Shown one piece after another: positions 7,803 to 14,323 of a stretch of 30,989 nucleotides of DNA. Below the pieces are notes generated by a model. It was not told the origin of the DNA. It saw nothing but the letters and a program-made list of their open reading frames with translations, and made no database searches. The DNA lies in NCBI GenBank assembly GCA_959602645.1, contig CAUGTZ010000029.1:1-30989 (forward strand). The letters are read 5' to 3'. Each line of letters opens with the position of its first letter. Within the stretch, counting starts at the first letter, position 1. The position numbers were made by a program, and so were the translations under genes. Origin of the DNA: an uncultured Collinsella sp. Lineage in GTDB: Bacteria; Actinomycetota; Coriobacteriia; Coriobacteriales; Coriobacteriaceae.

Positions 7803-8225
7803 ATGGTCTATATCCCGTTTTGGATTTGTATCTTTGCCGGCGCGGTGATTGATGCCCGTGAGCGGCGGTTTCCCAATGAGCTTGCCGGCGTGTGTGCGGT
7901 GGCGGCGCTTGCAGGCGTTTGGCTCGACAGAGGTGTTAACACGGCGCTTGACCACGCCGGTCTTGCGGTCATCGTCTACCTTGCCCTTGTGCTCACTGAG
8001 TCGCTCTGGCGTCGTGTTCGCCAAGCCCCCGGCATCGGCATGGGGGATGCCAAGGCGCTTTTCGCGCTTTGCACGCTCGACCCTCTGGGTGGCATCGTGG
8101 CATTTGCCGCCGCGCTCCTGGTCCTTGCCCTCTCCTGCCTCATCACAAAATCGCGTTCCTTGCCATTGCTCCCGTTTTTGGTGCCGATTTTTGCCATAAT
8201 CGAGGTTGTGGGCTGCACTTTGTAA
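7803..8225 (+). CDS. Small prepilin peptidase (A24 family)
   Basis: Membrane aspartic protease that would cleave the leader of type IV pilin-like or Tad/Flp pilin precursors. The 140 residues are almost entirely hydrophobic, forming about four or five spans. The two catalytic aspartates are Asp17 (VIDARERRFPN) and Asp82 in the GMGD signature at 79-82. It lacks the N-terminal methyltransferase domain of PilD, so it resembles the short TadV/CpaA type. AGGAGG at 7791-7796, six bases before the ATG, fixes the start; a longer open frame upstream runs through the palindromic repeat and is not coding. No pilin or pilus ATPase gene is in the window, so its substrates must be encoded elsewhere. Confidence 0.85.
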   Translation: MVYIPFWICIFAGAVIDARERRFPNELAGVCAVAALAGVWLDRGVNTALDHAGLAVIVYLALVLTESLWRRVRQAPGIGMGDAKALFALCTLDPLGGIVAFAAALLVLALSCLITKSRSLPLLPFLVPIFAIIEVVGCTL

Positions 8226-8256
8226 CCGATTGCGCATCCTTCTTAAGGAGCATGCC

Positions 8257-9504
8257 ATGGCAACTAATCAAGAAACGGCCGTCATTAAGGCGCGCATGGA
8301 CCGTATTCCCTCGGCGTTGTCGCCCGAACTTTTCGAGCGCATTGCCACCGATCGTGCTTCGGGCTATGTTAACCCGTATCGTTGCAACGACGATCAGGTC
8401 ATTCGTCGTATTGATCGCGCCGCCGACAAAGGCACGCTTATGCGTCCGGCGTTTATGCGCGATACCGAAAAGATACTTCATCTTCCTGCGTACACCCGTT
8501 ATGCAGGCAAAACGCAGGTCTTTAGCTTCCGTAGCAATGACGATCTGTCACGCCGCGGTTTGCACGTGCAGCTTGTCTCCCGCATTGCGCGCGATATCGG
8601 TCGCGCCCTGGGGCTCAATTGCGATCTGATCGAGGCGATTGGCCTGGGCCACGACTTGGGACACACGCCTTTCGGCCATGCCGGTGAGCGATTTCTCAAC
8701 GATATCTACCACGAGCGTACGGGGCGTTATTTTTTCCATAACGTGCAGTCGGTCCGCGTGCTCGACGCGCTGTATGGCCGTAACGTGTCACTCCAGACGC
8801 TCGACGGCGTGCTATGCCATAACGGCGAGTACGAGCAGCGCGTGTTTGAATTGTCGGATATGGGCTCCTTTGACCAGTTCGATCGGGCGGTCGAGGACTG
8901 CATCGCCACGGGCTATAGCGCGATTGAGCATCTGCGTCCCATGACGCTCGAGGGCTGCGTCGTTCGCATCTCGGATATTCTTGCCTACGTCGGTCGTGAT
9001 CGTCAGGATGCGATCGCGGCGGGTCTGCTTTCGCCCGACGCTTTTGACGATGGTCGGGGCGGCGCCTATAACAGTTGGATCCTCACGCACGCTTCCATCG
9101 ATATCGTTGAGCATAGCTATGGTAAGCCGCGCATCGAGATGAGCGAGGACCTGTTTGAGGAAATTCGCCGAGCCAAGCGCGAGAACTACGAGAAGATCTA
9201 TAGCAAGGGCGGTATCGAAGGCGATTCCGAGGAGGAGCTGCGTGAGGCGTTCGAAAAGCTCTACGACCGTTGCCTGCGGGATCTAAACAGTGGCGACGAG
9301 TCCTCTTATATCTTTAAGCACCATATTTCGCGCATTGAGCAGCAGCTTTCCTACTATCATCGTACCTATGCCTGGCAGGACGACAAGGATCAAGCCGTGG
9401 TTGATTACATCGCGAGCATGACGGACGGTTATTTCTGCGAGCTGACGAGCAAGCTGTTCCCGGGTCTAAAGTTTCCGCATCGTACCTATATTAACGAACG
9501 GTAG
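8257..9504 (+). CDS. dgt: dGTPase-like HD-domain triphosphohydrolase
   Basis: Predicted deoxyguanosine triphosphate triphosphohydrolase, which hydrolyses dNTPs to the nucleoside and tripolyphosphate. The 415-residue protein has the family pattern in order: TRYAGKTQVF, then SRRGLHVQLVSR (first metal His), then GHDLGHTPFGHAGE containing the HD pair. A later SDILAYVGRD supplies the distal Asp. The start is ATG at 8257 with AAGGAG at 8245-8250; the open frame extends upstream without a ribosome site. It follows the prepilin peptidase by 31 bases and may be co-transcribed. A small hairpin (9494-9509) covers its stop codon. Some family members are regulatory or antiviral, but nothing here points specifically to that. 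Confidence 0.85.
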   Translation: MATNQETAVIKARMDRIPSALSPELFERIATDRASGYVNPYRCNDDQVIRRIDRAADKGTLMRPAFMRDTEKILHLPAYTRYAGKTQVFSFRSNDDLSRRGLHVQLVSRIARDIGRALGLNCDLIEAIGLGHDLGHTPFGHAGERFLNDIYHERTGRYFFHNVQSVRVLDALYGRNVSLQTLDGVLCHNGEYEQRVFELSDMGSFDQFDRAVEDCIATGYSAIEHLRPMTLEGCVVRISDILAYVGRDRQDAIAAGLLSPDAFDDGRGGAYNSWILTHASIDIVEHSYGKPRIEMSEDLFEEIRRAKRENYEKIYSKGGIEGDSEEELREAFEKLYDRCLRDLNSGDESSYIFKHHISRIEQQLSYYHRTYAWQDDKDQAVVDYIASMTDGYFCELTSKLFPGLKFPHRTYINER

Positions 9505-9564
9505 TTCGTATTTATTCGGTATACTGTTTGTGGAAAACGTTTTTGATTGATGCACGGGATGGCT

Positions 9565-10914
9565 ATGGACGACCTTTTTTCTGCTTCGACGCGCGAGCGT
9601 TCCTTTCAGAATGCGCCGCTTGCGGTGCGCATGCGCCCCAATTCGCTCGACGATTATGTGGGCCAGCAAAAGGCCGTCGGTAAGGGCTCATGGTTGCGTG
9701 CCGCGATCGAGCACGACGTGCTTTCGAGCGTGATTCTGTACGGGCCGGCCGGTACGGGTAAGACGACGCTGGCCCACATTATCGCCAACCATACCAAGAG
9801 CGAGTTTGTTGAGGTCAGCGCCGTGACGGGCACTGTGAAGGACCTGCGCCGCGTAATCGATGAGGCTAAGACCCGTCTGAACACCTACGACCGCCGCACC
9901 ATTCTGTTTATCGATGAGATCCATCGCTTTTCGAAGTCGCAGCAAGATGCCCTGCTGCATGCGGTCGAGAACCGCACCGTCATTATGATTGGCGCCACGA
10001 CGGAAAACCCGTACTTTGAGGTCAACTCGGCATTGCTCTCGCGTGGTCGCGTGGTGGAGCTTGAGCACCTCAAAGACGAGGATATCGCCACGCTTATTGA
10101 GCGTGCGCTCGAGGCGCCGCAGGGTTTGGGCGGCAAGTTCTCGGCCGATGAGGATACGGTCAAGACCATTTGTACGCTGGCTGCGGGTGATGCACGCTCG
10201 GCCCTGACGACACTTGAGCTGGCGAGCGAGATTGCCGTCACGCGTCCCGATACCGAAGGGACGCCAGCGCCGGCGGCGGGGGAGCGCTATCCCATCACCG
10301 TGGATGACGTAAAGATTGCCAATCCGCGCCGTGGGTTTTCGTATGACAAAAACGGTGACATGCACTACGACATTATCAGTGCGTTCATTAAGTCCATGCG
10401 CGGCAGCGACCCCGATGCCACCATTTATTGGCTCGCGCGCATGATCGATGCAGGGGAGGATCCTAAGTTTATTGCACGCCGTATTATGATTCAGGCTTCT
10501 GAGGATGTTGGCAACGCCGATCCGCAGGCGCTTTTGGTGGCGCATGCCGCGTTTAAGTCTGCCGAGGTCATTGGCTATCCCGAGTGCCGCATTAACCTTG
10601 CTCAGGCTGCACTCTATGTGTGCTTGGCGCCTAAATCCAACGCGTGTGAGGCTTCAATCGATGCGGCGCTGGCCGATATCCATTCTAGTGGGCTTCGCGA
10701 GGTGCCGAGTTATCTACGCGATCGCCATCGCCCGGGCAGCGATGAATACGGTGTGTATAAGTATCCGCACGATTATCCCGAAGGCTGGGTCGACCAGCGC
10801 TATTTGCCCGAAGGCTTAGAACGCGGTGCATTTTGGCAGCCTGCCGGCCGCGGTTGGGAAGAATGGCGCGTAGAGCAAAGCGAACGCGACCGCAGCGGGA
10901 ATGCACCGAAGTAA
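9565..10914 (+). CDS. rarA: Replication-associated recombination protein A
   Basis: RarA/MgsA is an AAA+ ATPase related to clamp loaders that acts at stalled replication forks with SSB. The 449-residue protein has Walker A GPAGTGKT at 60-67, Walker B FIDEIHRF, sensor residues in GATTENP and the C-terminal tetramerisation region ending in DYPEGW-V-QRYLP. In-frame starts at 9547 (TTG), 9550, 9559 and 9565 are all possible. I choose 9565 because MDDLF is the usual N-terminus of the family, but there is no strong ribosome site for any of them. A TATACT box at 9520-9525 could be its -10 element. The C-terminal tail is slightly longer than usual. Confidence 0.93.
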   Translation: MDDLFSASTRERSFQNAPLAVRMRPNSLDDYVGQQKAVGKGSWLRAAIEHDVLSSVILYGPAGTGKTTLAHIIANHTKSEFVEVSAVTGTVKDLRRVIDEAKTRLNTYDRRTILFIDEIHRFSKSQQDALLHAVENRTVIMIGATTENPYFEVNSALLSRGRVVELEHLKDEDIATLIERALEAPQGLGGKFSADEDTVKTICTLAAGDARSALTTLELASEIAVTRPDTEGTPAPAAGERYPITVDDVKIANPRRGFSYDKNGDMHYDIISAFIKSMRGSDPDATIYWLARMIDAGEDPKFIARRIMIQASEDVGNADPQALLVAHAAFKSAEVIGYPECRINLAQAALYVCLAPKSNACEASIDAALADIHSSGLREVPSYLRDRHRPGSDEYGVYKYPHDYPEGWVDQRYLPEGLERGAFWQPAGRGWEEWRVEQSERDRSGNAPK

Positions 10915-11014
10915 CTGCTGATTATTTTGTCCCAGGATCTCACGCTTGGCATGTTCGGTCCCCTTTGGGGTACCATGAACAGCGTCTGTATTTCGATTCC
11001 TTTGGGAGGCTTGT

Positions 11015-11602
11015 ATGAGTCCCATTCAAATCGCCCTGCTGGTGCTCGCCGTTGCCGGCGTGTGGGCTGTTGTCGAGCTCGCGCTCACGCTGCGCAAGAC
11101 CCGCACCGTCGTTGATTCGCTCGACAAGACGGTAACCGACCTCAACAATACGATTGCCGAGGCGCAGCCCGTGGTGGCAAAGCTTGATGGCGCCGTTGAC
11201 GAGCTTACGCCGGCACTTGCCCAGATGGAGCCGCTCCTCAAGTCGAGCAAGACTGCCGTTGATGCTCTGACGTCTAACCTCGTTGAGGTTGAGGCGGTCG
11301 TTCGCGACATTTCCGAGGTCACGGGCAGCGTGGCCGAGGCCAGCAATGCCGTATCGAGCGTGACTGATTCTGCTGCTGGCGCCGTGCAGAAGCTCTTCAA
11401 TAAGGTGAAGGCTCCTGCAGCCGACGCCGATCGCAAGCTCGCCGCTGCCGCTGCCGAGGCCGAGCAGCCCACTGAGCGCGTTCTGATTGGCGACGACGAT
11501 GCCGCTGCTGACGACGATGATGTTCAGAAGCCCGCTGCTAAGCCTGCTCAGTATTACACCTATACGCCTGCCGAGACCTCCGAGGAGTCCTGCGATGAGT
11601 AG
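11015..11602 (+). CDS. DUF948 membrane protein with coiled coil
   Basis: Small protein of 195 residues in the DUF948 (YtxG-like) group, often called general stress protein. One membrane helix spans about residues 5-25 (IALLVLAVAGVWAVVELAL). A long helical or coiled-coil region of about 100 residues rich in V/L/A heptads follows, then an acidic tail with runs of Asp and Ala and a Tyr-rich end (YYTYTP). GGGAGG at 11005-11010 sets the start. Upstream is a small GGTCCCC/GGGGTACC inverted repeat (10958-10974) where the operon promoter should lie. Its stop overlaps the next gene by eight bases. The function is unknown; DUF948 genes near a SigB-type module agree with an envelope stress role. Confidence 0.75.
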   Translation: MSPIQIALLVLAVAGVWAVVELALTLRKTRTVVDSLDKTVTDLNNTIAEAQPVVAKLDGAVDELTPALAQMEPLLKSSKTAVDALTSNLVEVEAVVRDISEVTGSVAEASNAVSSVTDSAAGAVQKLFNKVKAPAADADRKLAAAAAEAEQPTERVLIGDDDAAADDDDVQKPAAKPAQYYTYTPAETSEESCDE

Positions 11603-11972
11603 CGAAGCAACCTGCCCCATTACGCTGAGCGTTGCCGGTGATCCGCGTCTCGCGCGCTTGGTGCGCATGACGGCCGCCAACGTCGGCGCCCTGTGCTCTA
11701 TGTCCGTCGATCGCATCGAGGACATTCGTATGGCTGCCGAAGAAGCCTTCATCTTTGGCTGCACGGCTGTTGATTCCGACGATATCTCGATCAAATTCGA
11801 TGTCGACGAATCGCATGTGGGCATGACCTTTACCTTTGGCGACCAGGCGACTGTCGATGAGGATGACCAGGCTGCCGTGTATGCCGAGCTCATTTTGGCG
11901 AGTGTGTGCGACTCCTACGAAAAGACTACAGCGCCCCTAACGCTTTCCCTCGACCTCAAGGCGGATATCTAA
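11595..11972 (+). CDS. RsbW-like anti-sigma factor, degenerate ATPase
   Basis: A 125-residue protein of the RsbW/SpoIIAB anti-sigma type, placed one base before a SigB/SigF-like sigma gene. RsbW normally binds the sigma factor and phosphorylates RsbV using a GHKL ATP-binding fold. The region LVRMTAANVG...RIEDIRMAAEEAF...ISIKF fits the fold. The N-box asparagine is replaced by Phe54 (EEAFIF) and the glycine-rich G1 box (D-G-G) is missing, where FTFGDQATVDEDD stands instead. ATP binding is therefore doubtful, although sigma binding may remain. GAGGAG at 11582-11587 fixes the ATG at 11595. No RsbV-type anti-anti-sigma gene is present in this window. Confidence 0.65.
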   Translation: MSSEATCPITLSVAGDPRLARLVRMTAANVGALCSMSVDRIEDIRMAAEEAFIFGCTAVDSDDISIKFDVDESHVGMTFTFGDQATVDEDDQAAVYAELILASVCDSYEKTTAPLTLSLDLKADI

Positions 11973-11973
11973 T

Positions 11974-12765
11974 ATGACCGAACGCTCCCGGAGCGGCAAG
12001 ACCGCTTGGGACAAGGAGAAAACCCGCGAGCTGTTTCGTCGTTATAAGGAGACCGGTGATCCGGATGCTCGCGAGCAGCTCGTCATGTCCCATATGAACC
12101 TGGTAAGGTTTCTTGCCAACAAATTCAAGAACCGCGGCGAGCCGCTCGATGACCTTTTGCAGGTCGGGTACTTGGGCTTGCTCAAGGCTATCGATCGCTT
12201 TGATCCCGAGCGCGGACTCGAGTTCACGACGTTTGCCACGCCCACCATCTTGGGCGAGATTAAGCGCCACTTCCGCGACAAGGGCTGGAGTGTGCGCGTG
12301 CCGCGTCGTCTGCAGGAGCTCTCTGCCAAGGTTAACCAGGCCACCGACAAGCTCACCAACGAGCTTCAGCGTTCGCCCAAGGTTGAGGAAATCGCCGACT
12401 ATCTTGGCGTAAACGTCGACGAGGTGCTCGAAGCCATGGAATCGTCCTCGGCCTACACCTCGGTGCCCATCGAGGCCCCCGGTGCGTCCGATTCCGATGA
12501 TGCGCCTTCGATTCTCGATCGTTACGCCGACGATGACAACGAGCTCGACTTTACCGATGACCGTCTGGTAATCGAGGAAGCCATCCGCGATTTCTCGCCG
12601 CGCGAGCGCGAGGTTATCGAGCTGCGTTTTGTGAAGGGCATGACCCAGATCGAGATTGCCAAGAAGCTGGGCATCTCGCAGGTGCAGGTTTCGCGTCTGC
12701 TGCGCCGCACGCTTAAGAAGATTCAAGATAAGATCGACCCCGACGGAGTGATGGTTCGTTCATGA
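11974..12765 (+). CDS. SigB/SigF-type alternative sigma factor
   Basis: A 263-residue group 3 sigma-70 factor of the SigB/SigF/SigG kind that directs RNA polymerase to stress or development promoters. Region 2 is seen in REQLVMSHMNLVRFLANKF and in DDLLQVGYLGLLKAIDRFDP, with -10 recognition around GEIKRHFRDKGWSVRVPRR. Region 3 (QELSAKVNQATDKLTNEL) follows. Region 4 is a helix-turn-helix at about 230-255 (MTQIEIAKKLGISQVQVSRLL). The spacer between regions 3 and 4 is unusually acidic (SDSDDAPS, YADDDNELD). The start lies one base after the stop of the RsbW-like gene, and its stop overlaps the transporter ATG, so all three are co-translated. Confidence 0.92.
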   Translation: MTERSRSGKTAWDKEKTRELFRRYKETGDPDAREQLVMSHMNLVRFLANKFKNRGEPLDDLLQVGYLGLLKAIDRFDPERGLEFTTFATPTILGEIKRHFRDKGWSVRVPRRLQELSAKVNQATDKLTNELQRSPKVEEIADYLGVNVDEVLEAMESSSAYTSVPIEAPGASDSDDAPSILDRYADDDNELDFTDDRLVIEEAIRDFSPREREVIELRFVKGMTQIEIAKKLGISQVQVSRLLRRTLKKIQDKIDPDGVMVRS

Positions 12766-14171
12766 GTGAGCACCCCCAACAAATCGACCGCACGCTTCGC
12801 GATACCCGTATTCTGACGCTGCGCATTTGGGGCGTCGTCGGCTGCATTGTCATCGCTGCCGTCATCTTTAACCTTATGGGCATCCTGGCACCGGTCATCG
12901 AGTTTTTGGCAGTCGGTTCCATCATTGCTTTTGTGATGTCCCCGATCACCAACTGGCTCGAGCATCATGGCGTGAATCGCGGCATCGGTTCGCTTATAGC
13001 GCTTATTGTTGTTGTTGCCGTGCTCGTCGGTGTTGTTTGCATCTTGTCGCCGATTCTTTTTGGTCAGATCATGGAAGTCCTGAGCCGCCTGCCCGAGCAG
13101 CTTCGTGTTGCGGGTGGCGACCTCAACGAGATGGTCTCGCATGTCAAGACGCTCAACAACACGCCGCTCATGGAGTATTTGGACGATAATCTTTTGTCGC
13201 TGGTTACCGTGGCATCGAAGTATGTGTCTCAGATCGCTGCCGAGCTTGGCCGCGGTGTGTTCCCGCTCATCACCAATACGGCCTCGCAGTTGTTCGTGAT
13301 CTTCCTTGGTCTGGTGCTTGCCTACTGGATGGCCTGCGATTATCCTCGCATGCACCACGAGATTTGCACCATCATCGGTCAGGAGAAGGAGACTTCGTAC
13401 CGCTTTATGGTCGCCATCCTTTCTCGCTCTGTCGGCGGCTACATGCGCGGTATGGTCGTGACGTCCATCTGCGGTGGTTTCCTCGCCTTTATCGGTTTTA
13501 TGATTATCGGCCATCCGTATGCGGCGCTCATGGCTATCTTTACCGGCATCATGCATTTGGTTCCGGTCGTCGGCCCCTGGGTGAGCGCGGCAATCGCCAC
13601 AGTGCTCGGTTTCATGTTCAGCCCCATGTTGGCGTTGTGGACGCTCATCGTGACGATGGTCGCGCAAAACGTCACTGATAACGTGATTTCGCCTAAGGTC
13701 ATGCAGAGCTCGGTGCAGGTGCATCCCATCATGAGCCTCACGGCGCTCGTTATTGGCTCGGCACTCATGGGCCCCATCGGCATGATTATTGCCATCCCGC
13801 TGTGTGCGGCCCTCAAGGGTATCTTCGTGTACTACTTCGAGAATGAGACCGGCCGACAGCTTGTGGCCTATGACGGCGCCGTGTTTAAGGGCACGCCGTA
13901 CCGCGATGCCGATGGCAACCCGGTCGCCGCCTATGACGCGCTTGGGGACGATACGTTCATCTATGAGTCCGAGCTCATCGGCAACGAGACCGCGCCCGAG
14001 GCCAAGGCTATGCCCAAGCCCGAGCTCGATAATCCCTGGATCAAGCTCTCGGGTCTTCAGCCCGATGCCACGGGTTTCTTCAAGAACCCCTTCGCCAAGG
14101 ATGATGATTCCAACACGGATGACGACACCAAAACCGGCATCGACGGCTCCATGGACGATGACGACAAGTAG
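12762..14171 (+). CDS. AI-2E family transporter
   Basis: A 469-residue membrane protein of the AI-2E/PerM (UPF0118) family. Members export small molecules or ions; a few export the quorum signal AI-2, but most substrates are unknown. Two spans lie near residues 20-70, a soluble loop with NTPLMEYLDDN follows, and five or so spans run from about 160 to 355, including the conserved GHPYAALMAIFTGI and LVPVVGPW segments. The last 80 to 100 residues are hydrophilic and end in a D-rich tail (KDDDSNTDDD, MDDDDK). The ATG overlaps the sigma factor stop in ATGA. A strong terminator lies about 50 bases after the stop and ends the operon. Confidence 0.85.
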   Translation: MSEHPQQIDRTLRDTRILTLRIWGVVGCIVIAAVIFNLMGILAPVIEFLAVGSIIAFVMSPITNWLEHHGVNRGIGSLIALIVVVAVLVGVVCILSPILFGQIMEVLSRLPEQLRVAGGDLNEMVSHVKTLNNTPLMEYLDDNLLSLVTVASKYVSQIAAELGRGVFPLITNTASQLFVIFLGLVLAYWMACDYPRMHHEICTIIGQEKETSYRFMVAILSRSVGGYMRGMVVTSICGGFLAFIGFMIIGHPYAALMAIFTGIMHLVPVVGPWVSAAIATVLGFMFSPMLALWTLIVTMVAQNVTDNVISPKVMQSSVQVHPIMSLTALVIGSALMGPIGMIIAIPLCAALKGIFVYYFENETGRQLVAYDGAVFKGTPYRDADGNPVAAYDALGDDTFIYESELIGNETAPEAKAMPKPELDNPWIKLSGLQPDATGFFKNPFAKDDDSNTDDDTKTGIDGSMDDDDK

Positions 14172-14222
14172 CGGGGTAATTCGGGCTAACATTCATACGC
14201 GCTAACATGCAATTTCGCTGAA

Positions 14223-14250
14223 GGGCCGGCATTGTGCCGGCCCTCTTTTT
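14223..14250 (+). terminator. Rho-independent terminator after the stress operon
   Basis: GGGCCGGC (14223-14230) pairs with GCCGGCCC (14236-14243) around ATTGT and is followed by TCTTTTT. The T tract also provides the first bases of the -35 box of the alaS promoter. Confidence 0.93.
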
Positions 14251-14277
14251 GGCACAGGCGCGGTGGGATGGTAATAT
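14249..14277 (+). promoter_or_regulatory. Sigma-70 promoter of alaS
   Basis: TTGGCA (14249-14254) and TAATAT (14272-14277) are separated by exactly 17 bases. The alaS ATG is 47 bases beyond the -10 box, so the leader is only about 40 nt and has no room for a T-box. Confidence 0.75.
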
Positions 14278-14323
14278 CGTTACGTTTGAACTGTTTCGAT
14301 GTGAAACCGAGGAGATTCCCTCT

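Noticed and set aside
8257..9504. dGTPase as an antiviral nucleotide-depletion system
   Set aside because: Some dGTPases act in defence, but this one lies among housekeeping genes and has no defence partner nearby, so a housekeeping role is the simpler reading.
10944..10976. SigB-type promoter (GGGTAC) autoregulating the stress operon
   Set aside because: GGGTAC at 10968-10973 resembles a SigB -10 box, but no GTTT-like -35 lies at 12-15 bases, and a sigma-70 reading (TTGGCA, 19 bases, TACCAT) is just as likely. Neither is good enough to call.
11015..14171. A defence or phage island in the sigma factor region
   Set aside because: All genes match stress regulation or transport families, codon use is like the neighbours, and no integrase, nuclease or toxin-like gene is present.
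12723..14192. 489-residue minus-strand open frame opposite the AI-2E transporter
   Set aside because: His/Asp/Arg-rich antisense translation of a membrane protein gene, with no domain and no start signal.
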